Shown here piece by piece: positions 28,339-37,584 of a DNA stretch of 64,000 bases. The position numbers and the translations under genes are program-made. Below the pieces are notes generated by a model. It saw only the letters and a program-made list of their open reading frames with translations. It was not told where the DNA came from and searched no databases. Position 1 is the stretch's first letter; each line of letters begins with the position of its first letter. Source of the DNA: Denitromonas halophila (GTDB lineage: Bacteria; Pseudomonadota; Gammaproteobacteria; Burkholderiales; Rhodocyclaceae); NCBI RefSeq assembly GCF_007625155.1, contig NZ_VMNK01000019.1:1-64000 (forward strand), given 5' to 3'.

Positions 28339-28543
28339 GCGGCCTGACCCGCGCCATCAACGACACCGCATCGGCCCTGTTCGACCGCACTCGCCTCGGC
28401 ACGCTGCGCGGTATTGATGACGCCTGTCGCCGGGCTCGTGAAGTACGTGATGCCATCGTCGTCTTCCGCATTGGCAGCATCGACCCGCCCGGTCCGGCTT
28501 CGGTTAACATTGCGCATCCCCCTCTTATCCGGAGCACGCTTCC

Positions 28544-31000
28544 ATGGCCGGTTCGCCCGCCCTGCCCGACCACCGCCTGCGCACCATCTGCGATCCCGCC
28601 AGTTTTCCTTTCGACACCACAGAGCAACTCACCGGCCTGCCCGACGCCACCGTGTCGCTCGGCCAGGGCCGGGCCGAAGAAGCGCTACGCTTTGCACTGG
28701 CCATGCACCAACCCGGTTACCACGTGTTTGTGCTCGGTGCACACGGCAGCGGCCGTCATGCCATCGTCAACCGGCTGCTCAAGGAACACGCCGCCACCCG
28801 TGCCGTGCCGCCCGACCTGTGCTACCTGCACAACTTCGACGATCCGCAGCGCCCGCAACTGCTCAGCCTGCCCGCTGGTCGCGGCGCGCAGCTGCGCACC
28901 GACATGCAGACCCTGATCCGCGAGCTCGGCCCGGCCATTGACGACGCACTCGACAGCGAAACCCACGAAGGCCGCGTCTCCGCCCTGCAAGAAGCGCACA
29001 AGGCGCGTGAAGAAGGCGCGCTACGCGAACTGGGCGAGCAATGCCACGCCGACGGACTCGCTTTTTTGCGCACCGCCGAGGGCTTTGTGTTTGCACCCAC
29101 CGTCGATGGCGAACCGATGACGCCGGAGCTCTTCGAAGCCCAGCCCAAGGACGCGCAGGCCGCGGTCGAGAAGAAAGTCGGCGACTGGAGCGACCGCCTC
29201 GCCGACCTGCTCGACGAATTCCCCAGCTGGCGCCAGGAGCTGCGCGACGCCATCGACCGTGCCGAGCGCGAGGTGCTCGGCCCCGCCGTGGCGCTGCTGC
29301 TGCGCCCGCTGCGCGAAAAATACGCCGACCTGCCGCAGGTGCAGGCCTTCTTCGACGCCATCCGCAAGGATCTGCTCGACTCCGGCGCCAACTGGATCAG
29401 CCCCGGCGAGGAGGAGGAAGACACCCCCGCCGAAGACGGCAGCCGCTTCCACCGCTACCAGATCAAGCTGCTGGTCGACCATGCCGCCACCGAGGGCGCG
29501 CCGGTGGTGCACGAGACCAACGCCGGCTTCGGCAACCTGATCGGCCGCATTGAACATGTGACCCAGATGGGCAACGTGGTCACTCACTACAACCTGATCC
29601 GCGCCGGCGCGCTGCACCGCGCCAGCGGCGGTTACCTGATCCTCGACGCCGACCGCATGTTTGCCCAGCCCTATGCCTGGGAGGGCCTCAAGCGTGCGCT
29701 GCGCAGCGGCGAGATCCGCATCGAACCGCCGGCCGAGGCGCAAAGCTGGTCAGGCTCGTTGAGCCTGGAGCCTGAGCCGGCGCCCTGTGCGCTCAAGGTG
29801 GTGATGATCGGCGACCGCGACACCTTTTATCTGCTGACCGATCATGACCCCGAGTTTGGCGAACTGTTCAAGGTGGCGGCCGACTTTGACGACGACCTGC
29901 CGCGCACGCCCGACAACGAACAACGCTACGCCCGACTACTGACCACGCTGGCGCGCAATGCCGAGCTGCTGCCGCTCGACCGCGGCGCCATGGCACGGCT
30001 GGTGGAAGAAGGCGCCCGGCTGGCCGAAGCCGCCGACCGCCTCACCCTGCACACCCGCCTGATCTCCGACATCATGCGCGAGGCCGACCACTTTGCCCGC
30101 GGTGAAGCGGCCCCGGCGATCGGTCGCGAACACATCGACACCGCCCTGGCCGCCAGCGCCCGGCGCATGGCGCGCTACCCCGACCAGGTGCGCCAGTCGA
30201 TCATCGAAGGCACCACGCTGATCTCCACCGCCGGCGAGCGCGCCGGCCAGGTCAATGGTCTGGTGGTGGTATCGCTGGCCGGCCAGCATTTCGGCCACCC
30301 GGTGCGCATCACCGCCACCGCCCGCGTGGGCGAGGGCGACGTGGTCGACATCGAACGCGAAACCGATCTGGGCGGCGCGATCCACTCCAAGGGCGTGCTC
30401 ATCCTCACCGCCTTTCTGGCCGCGCGCTACGCCCGCCACCAGCCGCTGTCACTCACCGCCAGCCTGGTGTTCGAGCAGTCCTACGCACCGGTCGAAGGCG
30501 ACTCGGCCTCGCTGGGCGAGCTGTGCGCGCTGCTGTCGGCGCTGGCGCAGGTGCCCATCCGCCAGAATCTGGCCGTCACCGGCTCGGTGAACCAGTTTGG
30601 CGAGGTGCAGGCCATTGGCGGGGTGAACGAAAAGATCGAAGGCTATTTCGACCTGTGCCTGGCGCAGGGCCTGACCGGCGACCAGGGCGTGGTGATTCCC
30701 GCGCCCAACGTGCGCCACCTGATGCTGCGCGAAGACGTGGTGGCCGCCGCCCGCGAAGGGCGCTTCCATATCCACGCGGTGACCACCGTCGACCAGGCCA
30801 TGCAGATCCTCACCGGCCTGGCCGCCGGCGCCCCCGACAGCAAAGGCGCCATGCCGCGCAACAGCATCAACTACAAAGTGGCTGCCGCATTGGCCGACAT
30901 GGCCGCCCGCCGCCACGCCAGCCCGGACGAGAACAGTCGCATTTCACGCCATCGCGGGCGCGGTGTGGCACGTCAGCGCGACATCACCGCCGGCGATTGA
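28544..31000 (+). CDS. lonH: LonH/YcbZ-type ATP-dependent protease homologue
   Basis: 818 residues. The N-terminal AAA-like region has a degenerate P-loop GAHGSGRHA at 65-73, where Arg replaces the usual Lys. A large charged helical insertion (about 130-310) follows, then VHETNAGFGNLIGR and GGYLILDADRMF. The C-terminal Lon peptidase domain has catalytic Ser654 in EGDSASLGE and Lys697 in GGVNEKIEGYF. Length and layout match the LonH/YcbZ group (COG1067) rather than housekeeping Lon. It should degrade specific cytoplasmic proteins, but ATP use may be altered by the P-loop change. Confidence 0.9.
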   Translation: MAGSPALPDHRLRTICDPASFPFDTTEQLTGLPDATVSLGQGRAEEALRFALAMHQPGYHVFVLGAHGSGRHAIVNRLLKEHAATRAVPPDLCYLHNFDDPQRPQLLSLPAGRGAQLRTDMQTLIRELGPAIDDALDSETHEGRVSALQEAHKAREEGALRELGEQCHADGLAFLRTAEGFVFAPTVDGEPMTPELFEAQPKDAQAAVEKKVGDWSDRLADLLDEFPSWRQELRDAIDRAEREVLGPAVALLLRPLREKYADLPQVQAFFDAIRKDLLDSGANWISPGEEEEDTPAEDGSRFHRYQIKLLVDHAATEGAPVVHETNAGFGNLIGRIEHVTQMGNVVTHYNLIRAGALHRASGGYLILDADRMFAQPYAWEGLKRALRSGEIRIEPPAEAQSWSGSLSLEPEPAPCALKVVMIGDRDTFYLLTDHDPEFGELFKVAADFDDDLPRTPDNEQRYARLLTTLARNAELLPLDRGAMARLVEEGARLAEAADRLTLHTRLISDIMREADHFARGEAAPAIGREHIDTALAASARRMARYPDQVRQSIIEGTTLISTAGERAGQVNGLVVVSLAGQHFGHPVRITATARVGEGDVVDIERETDLGGAIHSKGVLILTAFLAARYARHQPLSLTASLVFEQSYAPVEGDSASLGELCALLSALAQVPIRQNLAVTGSVNQFGEVQAIGGVNEKIEGYFDLCLAQGLTGDQGVVIPAPNVRHLMLREDVVAAAREGRFHIHAVTTVDQAMQILTGLAAGAPDSKGAMPRNSINYKVAAALADMAARRHASPDENSRISRHRGRGVARQRDITAGD

Positions 31001-31015
31001 GGCCGATTCCCGCAG

Positions 31016-31037
31016 GGTGGGCGGCTTGCCGCCCACC
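31016..31037. repeat. Perfect GGTGGGCGGC palindrome after lonH
   Basis: GGTGGGCGGC, TT, GCCGCCCACC: a perfect 10-base stem with a two-base loop, 16 bases after the lonH stop. It could end the lonH transcript. Same family as 7740 and 37160. Confidence 0.65.
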
Positions 31038-31100
31038 AAATCCGGCCGATACCTTCGTGCCCGCCTGCCGACGCATCCAGCACCGACGGTGGGCAGTCGA

Positions 31101-31192
31101 GTAGGTTGGGTCGTGCGTAGCGAAGCCCAACAGGTAATGCCCCAGAGAGCCGCGTTGTTGCGTTGGGCTTCGCGTTGCTCAACCCAACCTAC
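31101..31192. repeat. GTAGGTTGGG inverted repeat
   Basis: Left arm GTAGGTTGGGTCGTGCGTAG..CCCAAC pairs with right arm GTTGGGCTTCGC..CAACCTAC over about 31 bases with a few mismatches, around a 30-base loop. This GTAGGTTGGG type is a different subfamily from the GTAGGGCGGA elements. It looks like a small dispersed non-coding element. Confidence 0.65.
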
Positions 31193-31237
31193 GCCCGTGC
31201 GGTGATGGTGGGCTGCCCCGCCCGACGGCCCGAATCA

Positions 31238-31325
31238 CGTAGGGCGGATACGCCGCAGGCGCATCCGCCATCGGTGCGACTTCGGGGCGTTGTTCGGCGG
31301 ATGCGCTGCGCTTATCCGCCCTACG
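31238..31325. repeat. GTAGGGCGGA-family inverted repeat overlapping the slipin stop codon
   Basis: CGTAGGGCGGATACGC...CATCCGCC on the left and GGCGGATGCGC...TCCGCCCTACG on the right, about 30-base arms. The right arm contains the stop codon (TAG on the minus strand) of the slipin gene at 31321, just as the copy at 11995 contains the YceI stop. Likely 3'-end structure. Confidence 0.7.
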
Positions 31326-32106
31326 GCTCAGCGGCCGGCGGTTTGCCGGCCATGGCCTGTTTGAACAGGCCATCGAGCAGGTTGCCCGGCACCGGGAAGA
31401 TCACCGTCGAGGTGCGGTCACCGGCCACCTGGGTGAGCGTCTGCAAGTAGCGCAGCTGCATCGCGGCCGGTTCGACGGCGAGCATCTGGGCGGCTTCGAG
31501 CAAGGCCACCGCGGCCTGCTTTTCGCCTTCGGCGTGGATCACCTTGGCCCGCCGCTCGCGCTCGGCCTCGGCCTGGCGGGCGATGGCGCGGATCATCGAC
31601 TCGTCGATGTCCACATGCTTGATCTCGACGTTGGCTACCTTGATACCCCAGGCATCGGTCTGCGCATCGAGGATCTTCTGCACATCGAGGTTGAGCCGGT
31701 CGCGCTCGGTGAGCATTTCGTCGAGCTCATGCTTGCCGAGCACCGCGCGCAAAGTCGTCTGCGCCAACTGGCCGGTCGCCATCAGGAAGTTCTCTACCGC
31801 GATGATCGCCCTCTGCGGATCCACCACGCGGAAATACACCACCGCGTTGACCTTGACCGACACGTTGTCGCGCGAAATCACGTCCTGGCTGGGCACGTCC
31901 ATGGTCACCACCCGCAAATCAACCCGCACCATCTGCTGGATGCCGGGGATGAGGATGATCAGGCCCGGCCCCTTGACGCTGGTGAAGCGCCCGAGGGTGA
32001 ACACCACGCCGCGCTCGTACTCGCGCAGGATCTTGATCGACGCCGCCAGCAGGGCGACGAGCAGGATGATGACCGGCGCAATGCCGGTGAGGGTATCGAA
32101 ACTCAT
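31321..32106 (-). CDS. Slipin (stomatin-like SPFH protein)
   Basis: 261 residues. One N-terminal membrane helix ([18 protein letters not shown]), then an SPFH/band-7 domain ([54 protein letters not shown]) and a C-terminal helical part ([20 protein letters not shown]). It forms membrane scaffolds. Its start overlaps the nfeD stop by four bases (ATGA), the classic NfeD-stomatin pair in which NfeD is the partner protease. Confidence 0.93.
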   Translation of the reverse strand: MSFDTLTGIAPVIILLVALLAASIKILREYERGVVFTLGRFTSVKGPGLIILIPGIQQMVRVDLRVVTMDVPSQDVISRDNVSVKVNAVVYFRVVDPQRAIIAVENFLMATGQLAQTTLRAVLGKHELDEMLTERDRLNLDVQKILDAQTDAWGIKVANVEIKHVDIDESMIRAIARQAEAERERRAKVIHAEGEKQAAVALLEAAQMLAVEPAAMQLRYLQTLTQVAGDRTSTVIFPVPGNLLDGLFKQAMAGKPPAAEP

Positions 32107-33500
32107 GAGAGACTCCCTGAATCGATGGGTTCGACGGACAGCACCAGCCCGTCAATGGCGGTAATACGAATGCGCTGGCCGGCGCTCAGGGGCTGGGCGC
32201 TGCGGACCTGCCACTGCTCGCCATCGACATGCGCCCAGGCCTCGGCACCGTCGATGGCCGTGACTTCACCGACCCGGCCAAGCAACTGGCCGGCACCGCT
32301 GGCGAGCGGCCGGCCGCGGCTCTTGAGAAACAGCGTGCCGGCCAGAAAAATCAGCCCGGCAGCAGCCACTGCCGTGCCCACAATAAAGGGCAGCGACACA
32401 GCAAAGCCCGGGGCTTCCTTGTCGATCAAAAACAGCCCGCCGAGCACCATCGCCGCAATGCCGCCGATGCCGAGCACCCCGAAGCTGGGCAGAAACACTT
32501 CCGCCGTCATCAACACCAGCCCCAAGGCCACCAGCCCGACGCCGGCCCAGTTGATGGGCAGCATCTGGAAGGCATACATGGCCAGCAGCAGGCAGATCGC
32601 GCCGGCCACGCCGGGCACGCCAAAGCCAGGGCTGGTGAACTCCACGAACAGGCCGTAGAAGCCGATCATCATCAGTACCAGCGCCAGTTGCGGGTTGGCC
32701 AGCACGGCCAGCGCCTGATGCCGCCAGTCGGGCAACTGGGTGTCGATGGCGGCGCCAGCGGTTTGCAGCGCGCGCTTGCCGCCGGGCAGCGTCACCTCGC
32801 GGCCGTCGATCTGTTTGAGCAGATCGGGCACATCGGCGGCGATCACATCGATCACCCCCTCGCGCAGCGCCGCCTCGGCCGACAGGCTGGCCGCCTCGCG
32901 CACCGCTTTTTCCGCAAAATCCACATTGCGCCCGCGCAACTCGGCCAGGCTGCGGATATAGGCCGTGGCATCGTTGGTGGCCTTGCGGGCCAGGGTGTCA
33001 CCGCCCAGCGAGGGGGTGAGGCCGTCCGCTTTGTCCGCCGGGTCGGCCGAGTCGGGGGCCGGATCGCCCGGTTTCGGGCTGGGCTTCGTGCCCCCCGGCA
33101 TGCCCACCGCCACCGGCGAAGCCGCGCCCAGGTTGGTCGCGGGCGTCATCGCTGCGAGATGGCTGGCGTAGAGAATGAAGGTGCCGGCACTGGCGGCGCG
33201 TGCGCCCTCTGGGCTCACATAGGTAATGACCGGCACGGGTGAGGCGAGAATCGCCTTGATGATCTGGCGCATCGAGGTGTCCAGCCCGCCGGGGGTGTCG
33301 AGGGCGATGACCACCGCCTCCACCTCGCCCACATCCTCCAGACCTTGCAGGATGAAGTCTGCCGAGGCCGGGCCGATCACGCCGTCGACCTGCAACACAC
33401 GCACCGTCGCGGCCTGCGCCGACATCACGCCGAACAGCGCCAACATCATCAACATGTGGCGCAGGGCCATCCAGAACCTTGCGGTGTCGCATCGGATCAT
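32103..33500 (-). CDS. nfeD: NfeD-family membrane serine protease
   Basis: 465 residues from an ATG behind GGAGG; 30 extra upstream codons are not used. A signal-like segment ([15 protein letters not shown]) precedes a ClpP-like protease domain: [18 protein letters not shown] and Ser104 in [12 protein letters not shown]. Several membrane helices and a C-terminal NfeD OB-fold domain ([20 protein letters not shown] to [16 protein letters not shown]) follow. The long Pro/Asp-rich insertion near 140-175 is variable in the family. It is the partner of the slipin downstream. Confidence 0.92.
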   Translation of the reverse strand: MIRCDTARFWMALRHMLMMLALFGVMSAQAATVRVLQVDGVIGPASADFILQGLEDVGEVEAVVIALDTPGGLDTSMRQIIKAILASPVPVITYVSPEGARAASAGTFILYASHLAAMTPATNLGAASPVAVGMPGGTKPSPKPGDPAPDSADPADKADGLTPSLGGDTLARKATNDATAYIRSLAELRGRNVDFAEKAVREAASLSAEAALREGVIDVIAADVPDLLKQIDGREVTLPGGKRALQTAGAAIDTQLPDWRHQALAVLANPQLALVLMMIGFYGLFVEFTSPGFGVPGVAGAICLLLAMYAFQMLPINWAGVGLVALGLVLMTAEVFLPSFGVLGIGGIAAMVLGGLFLIDKEAPGFAVSLPFIVGTAVAAAGLIFLAGTLFLKSRGRPLASGAGQLLGRVGEVTAIDGAEAWAHVDGEQWQVRSAQPLSAGQRIRITAIDGLVLSVEPIDSGSLS

Positions 33501-33671
33501 CGTGTCCTCCCAGGGTCGCGCAAGACATCGCGCGGCACACTCATTCAGAGACCATCGGCGCCGCCAAGTTCCGCGTGGCATGATCGACACATTTGCTTAC
33601 CACTCGATTTAACCCCGAACGCACCCCCGCTTCGTTTCATGGACATCACCCCGCCCAACAGGACAACGACC

Positions 33672-35432
33672 ATGCAACGCACTGCCACCCCCCTCATCCT
33701 CTGCCTCATCCTGAGCGCCTGCGCCCCCACCGGCCGTGCCCCCATGGCCGACGCCGCCGGCCAGGCCGTGCCGCCAGCCACCCCCGAGGCCCCCGCCAAA
33801 GTCGGCCGCAGCGCCGATACGCTCAACGAACCGCGCGCCGAACACGACACGCCCATGGTCAGCGCCCCCGCCGCGGTCGCCGCCCCCCGCCAACGCGCCT
33901 TGGAATCGCTGGCCATGAAAGGCGAAGCCAAGCTGATGCGCGTCATGCCCCACCCCATGCCGAGCATCGCCCCGCCGCAGCCGGTGGACCGCGAACGCTA
34001 TCAAGGCATCACCACCAACCCGGTGCATCAGGTGGCGACCGCGCCGGTGTCGACCTTCAGCATCGACGTCGACACCGGCAGCTGGTCCAACCTGCGCCGC
34101 TTTCTCAACGAGGGCCGTCTGCCGCCGAGCGACGCGGTGCGCGTCGAGGAGTGCATCAACTACTTCCCCTACGACGACGCGCCGCCCACCGGCAACACGC
34201 CCTTCGCCGTGCACACCGAGCTGGCGCAATCGCCGTGGAACCCCGAGCGCCTGCTGATGCGCGTCGCGCTCAAGGGGCAGGACATCGGCAAGCAGACGCT
34301 GCCGCCGGCCAACCTCGTCTTCCTCGTCGATGTGTCGGGATCAATGCGCTCGGCCAACAAACTGCCCTTGCTCAAGAGCTCGCTCAAGCTGCTGGTGCAG
34401 CAACTGCGGGCGCAAGACCGCATCTCGCTGGTGACCTATGCCGGCGCCTCGGGCCTCGCCCTGCCGGCCACGTCGGGCAGTGACAAGGCGACCATCCTCG
34501 CCGCCATCGACGCGCTCAATGCCGGCGGCAGCACGGCCGGCGCCAGCGGCATCGAGCTGGCCTACCAGACCGCGCAGGCCGGTTTCGTGCAAGGCGGCAT
34601 CAACCGCATCCTGCTCGCCACCGACGGCGACTTCAACGTTGGCCAGACCAACTTCGAGCAGCTCAAGGCGCGCGTCGAGCAACTGCGCGCCACCGGCGTA
34701 CAGCTGACCACGCTCGGCTTCGGCACCGGCAACTACAACGAGCAACTGATGGAGCAGATGGCCGACGCCGGCAACGGCGCCTATGCCTACATCGACACCT
34801 TGATGGAAGGCCACAAGGTGCTGGTCAACGAGATGAGCAGCACCCTGGTGACGATCGCCAAGGACGTGAAGATCCAGGTCGAGTTCAACCCCGCCGCGGT
34901 CAGCGAATACCGCCTGATCGGCTACGAGAACCGGATGCTCCGCCGCGAAGACTTCAACAACGACAAGATCGACGCGGGCGAAATCGGTGCCGGCCACTCG
35001 GTGACCGCGCTGTATGAACTCACCCCCGCCGGCCAGCGCGGCCTGATCGACCCGTTGCGCTACGGCAGCGATCCGCGCCCCGGCGCCGCCACGGTCGCCC
35101 GCAGCGCCGAACTGGCCCATGTGCGCCTGCGCTACAAGCGGCCCCACGCCAGCACCAGCCAGCTCATCGAGCACCCGGTGCGCCGTGAAGCCACGCGCTC
35201 GATCAGCGCCACCAGCGACAACTTCCGCTTCGCCAGCGCCATTGCCGGCTTCGGTCAGATCCTGCGCGGCGGCAGCTACACCGGCCAGTGGTCCGTCGCC
35301 GATGCCCGTGCGCTGGCCGCGACCGCCCTCGGCACCGATCAATTCGGGTATCGTGGCGAAGCGCTGCGGCTGATGGACTTGGCCGCCGCGCTCAGCCCCC
35401 AGCCGCCTCAAGCCACCGCCCCGCTCGAATGA
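33672..35432 (+). CDS. von Willebrand factor A lipoprotein (YfbK-like)
   Basis: 586 residues from the ATG at 33672 behind AGGACAACG; 33639 is in frame. The signal peptide ends LILSAC (Cys17), so a lipoprotein. After a Pro/Ala-rich linker comes a conserved pre-vWA region (TFSIDVDTGSWSNLRRFLNE, VRVEECINYFPY). The vWA domain has an intact MIDAS (DVSGSMRSANK, later TDGDFNVG). A C-terminal DUF3520-like region (YGSDPRPG onward) ends the protein. The vWA fold binds divalent metal and a protein partner. It heads an operon with an ECF sigma factor and an anti-sigma-like protein, all linked by ATGA overlaps. Confidence 0.9.
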   Translation: MQRTATPLILCLILSACAPTGRAPMADAAGQAVPPATPEAPAKVGRSADTLNEPRAEHDTPMVSAPAAVAAPRQRALESLAMKGEAKLMRVMPHPMPSIAPPQPVDRERYQGITTNPVHQVATAPVSTFSIDVDTGSWSNLRRFLNEGRLPPSDAVRVEECINYFPYDDAPPTGNTPFAVHTELAQSPWNPERLLMRVALKGQDIGKQTLPPANLVFLVDVSGSMRSANKLPLLKSSLKLLVQQLRAQDRISLVTYAGASGLALPATSGSDKATILAAIDALNAGGSTAGASGIELAYQTAQAGFVQGGINRILLATDGDFNVGQTNFEQLKARVEQLRATGVQLTTLGFGTGNYNEQLMEQMADAGNGAYAYIDTLMEGHKVLVNEMSSTLVTIAKDVKIQVEFNPAAVSEYRLIGYENRMLRREDFNNDKIDAGEIGAGHSVTALYELTPAGQRGLIDPLRYGSDPRPGAATVARSAELAHVRLRYKRPHASTSQLIEHPVRREATRSISATSDNFRFASAIAGFGQILRGGSYTGQWSVADARALAATALGTDQFGYRGEALRLMDLAAALSPQPPQATAPLE

Positions 35433-36001
35433 CCGACACGCCGCCGCTCGCCACCTTGCCCGATGAAGACCTGATGCTATTGGTCGCCCGCGGGCTGGTG
35501 CGCGAACCGGCGGCGGAGTTGTTCAACCGACACAACCGTGCGCTGTTCAACTACCTCGCCTGGCTGGCGCAAGGCAACCTCGGCGAAGCCGAAGACATCG
35601 CGCAAAGCACCTGGATCCGGGTGCTTTCGCGCTGTGGCGACTACACCCCGACAGCGGCCTTTCGCACCTTTCTGTTCCAGATCGCCCGCAACCTGTGGCT
35701 CGACGCGCGCGGCAGCGCCTGGCAGCGCCACAGCACGCCCGAAGAGACCGCCCCCGAGGCCAGCGACGACGGCGACCTGTCGCCCGACACCGTGCTCGCC
35801 TTGCAGCAAGACAGCCAGCGGGTACACGCCGCCTTGCTCACCCTGCCCGCACAGCAACGCGAAGCCATCGCCCTGCGCTTTTTTGCCGACATGAGCGTGG
35901 ACGACATCGCCGCCACCGTCGGCGTCGGCTTCGAGACCGTCAAAAGCCGCCTGCGCTGCGCCTTTCGCCACCTGCGCACCGAGTTGGAGCGCGCCACATG
36001 A
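35429..36001 (+). CDS. ECF-type RNA polymerase sigma factor
   Basis: 190 residues, start in an ATGA overlap with the vWA gene. Sigma region 2 (LFNRHNRALFNYLAWLAQGN, EAEDIAQSTWIRVL, FRTFLFQIARNLWLD) and region 4 (LPAQQREAIALRFFADMSVD, DIAATVGVGFETVKSRL) are both clear and complete. It should direct RNA polymerase to a small regulon. The downstream membrane-anchored gene overlaps it and probably encodes the anti-sigma factor. The vWA lipoprotein could be the outer sensing or output component. Confidence 0.92.
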   Translation: MTDTPPLATLPDEDLMLLVARGLVREPAAELFNRHNRALFNYLAWLAQGNLGEAEDIAQSTWIRVLSRCGDYTPTAAFRTFLFQIARNLWLDARGSAWQRHSTPEETAPEASDDGDLSPDTVLALQQDSQRVHAALLTLPAQQREAIALRFFADMSVDDIAATVGVGFETVKSRLRCAFRHLRTELERAT

Positions 36002-37143
36002 GCCGCGCAGAAGACCGCTTCATCGCCGGCGAAGGCCCGCTCGCCGCACTGATCCGTGCGCAGCCCGTATTTGAAGCCCCGCCGCGCCTGCTCGAACACA
36101 TCCTCGCCGCGCTGGACACGCCCCCCGCCCACGCCGGCTTCGAGCCGCCCGCCGCGCTGTTCGACGCCGTCATGGCCGAAGCCGAACGCATCGACAGCGC
36201 CCAGGCCCCGCGCCGCGCCGCCCTGCTCGCCGAACTGGCCGCCGGCAAAAAGGCGAGCGATGCCCTCGGCGCCGAGGTCAGCCCGGCCACCGCCGCCTGG
36301 CTCGCCCAGCAGCACCCCACCCCCGCCGCCGCACCACGCATGCGCCGCCGGCGCTGGCCCTGGCTCGCCGGCATCAGCACCGCCCTCACCGCCGCGCTGG
36401 CCGTCAGCGTCGCCCTGCGCATCGTGCAAGAACCCGCCGCGCCACCGCCGATGCCGGCGCAGATGCAGGCCCCCGCGCCCGCCGAATCACGCACCGAGGC
36501 ATCGGCCGAAGTGATCGCCGAACCCATGGCCAGCACCACCGGCGCCGCCAACGACAGCATCGCGTTCGCGCCCAAGCCACAGCGCGCCGAGCGCCTCGGC
36601 AAAGCCGAAGCCACCACCGCCAGGATCGCCCGTGCCCGCCAAGATGACGCGCTGGAACGCGAAGCCAAACGCACCGCCCCCCGACCCGCCGCCCCCGCAG
36701 CGATGATAGCCGGCGCCGCCCCGGCCAAGCCCGTCGCAACGCCACCGCCCGCAGAGCCCATGCAAGAAGCAGCGCCGCCCGCGCCGGCACTCGCCATGCC
36801 CCCCCCGGCCGCCGCACCGCCAATGATGGCCAAAGCCTTGCGCGGAGCGCCCGCCATGAGCGCCCCGATGCATGTCGAAGCCGACGAAACCATCACGACC
36901 GACGCCCCCGTCGAGCCGATCGACGCGCCACTCGACATCACCCCCACGGCGCTCGCCGCACGCCTGAAAGCCTTGCCGCCAACTGACTGGACCCTCACCA
37001 TCGCCGCCGACGACAAAGCCGCCGGCAACACACTCCAGGCCGCCCTCATGGCCGAGCTCAAAGCCGCCGGTCGCGCTGATACGGTCGCCCTCGTCGTGGG
37101 GCCGGTCCCCCCCGGACGGCTGCGGATCACGCCTGTGGAGTGA
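35998..37143 (+). CDS. Putative anti-sigma factor with Ala/Pro-rich extension
   Basis: 381 residues, start in an ATGA overlap with the sigma gene. The N-terminal cytoplasmic part (about 1-115) is helical and acidic, with no CHCC zinc motif. One membrane helix lies at about 118-142 (WPWLAGISTALTAALAVSVA). The periplasmic part is an Ala/Pro/Met-rich low-complexity stretch to about 320, then a small domain (DITPTALAARLKALPPTDWT, LRITPVE). Position after an ECF sigma gene and topology suggest sigma-factor sequestration. The family is not recognised by sequence alone, so function is inferred from context. Confidence 0.7.
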   Translation: MSRAEDRFIAGEGPLAALIRAQPVFEAPPRLLEHILAALDTPPAHAGFEPPAALFDAVMAEAERIDSAQAPRRAALLAELAAGKKASDALGAEVSPATAAWLAQQHPTPAAAPRMRRRRWPWLAGISTALTAALAVSVALRIVQEPAAPPPMPAQMQAPAPAESRTEASAEVIAEPMASTTGAANDSIAFAPKPQRAERLGKAEATTARIARARQDDALEREAKRTAPRPAAPAAMIAGAAPAKPVATPPPAEPMQEAAPPAPALAMPPPAAAPPMMAKALRGAPAMSAPMHVEADETITTDAPVEPIDAPLDITPTALAARLKALPPTDWTLTIAADDKAAGNTLQAALMAELKAAGRADTVALVVGPVPPGRLRITPVE

Positions 37144-37159
37144 ACGGTCAGCGGGCGAT

Positions 37160-37182
37160 GGTGGGCGGCAAGCCACCCTACG
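37160..37182. repeat. GGTGGGCGGC short palindrome with CTACG tail
   Basis: GGTGGGCGGCAAGCC then ACCCTACG: the same unit as at 31016 and 7740, here with a few bases lost from the right arm. It lies 17 bases after the anti-sigma stop. Confidence 0.5.
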
Positions 37183-37214
37183 TGGCGTGGCTTTGGGCCA
37201 TCCTGCCGCAGGGT

Positions 37215-37305
37215 GGTCAGCCCGCAGCCCACTAGCTTCGGAGCGCATCCCAAGGCCCCACTGCCCCGCAGCCGACCGAACTCGAATCGGAAAAAAGCCG
37301 CTGGC
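37215..37305 (+). repeat. Diverged direct repeat, copy A
   Basis: Shares TCGGAGC-CATCCCAA, CCCCACTG and the run ACTCGAATCGGA-AAAGCC with 38786-38876 in the same order and spacing over about 90 bases. Together the two copies flank the lipoprotein gene at 37585-38589. Similarity is partial (by eye about 65-70%). Confidence 0.55.
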
Positions 37306-37544
37306 CCGCGCTACGCATGGACCGCCACACCGGTCGGCGGGAGTGAAGCATGTGTTGATCGGGTTCCGACTGGTGCGGGACATCACACCGTAGCGCCTTA
37401 GCGCGGAGTGAAGCCGGCAGGAAATCTGCGATGTGCCGTCAAGACCAGATGGTGGCAACAGCCATCAGACGGCACCCTGGTGCCAGGGACGGTAAGGTGA
37501 GAAACACCCGTCCCCGGTCGTGTCAGTGGTTCGGGATTCACATG

Positions 37545-37565
37545 GCGAGGGGATGCCCCCCTCGC
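37545..37565 (-). terminator. Hairpin downstream of the HEAT-like lipoprotein gene
   Basis: GCGAGGGG, five-base loop, CCCCTCGC: an 8-bp stem 19 bases after the stop codon. No T-tract on the minus strand, so termination would need Rho or the structure only protects the 3' end. Confidence 0.4.
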
Positions 37566-37584
37566 TTCGAGGCATCCGGAACCG

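Larger units (their letters stand above)
31001..31320. other. 320-base gene-free gap packed with three inverted repeats
   Basis: No coding frame is convincing. The space between lonH and the convergent slipin gene holds three different palindromes in a row (listed separately at 31016, 31101 and 31238). They occupy about two thirds of the gap. Confidence 0.7.
37144..37584. other. 441-base gap with repeats, no supported gene
   Basis: Contains a short palindrome (37160-37182), one copy of a diverged direct repeat (37215-37305), a CCCTGG-TG-CCAGGG palindrome (37475-37488) and a hairpin just after the next gene (37545-37565). Open frames here are short and match no family I know. Confidence 0.6.

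Noticed and set aside
31001-31326. CRISPR-like array
   Set aside because: Repeats are inverted, of different families and without regular spacers; no cas genes.
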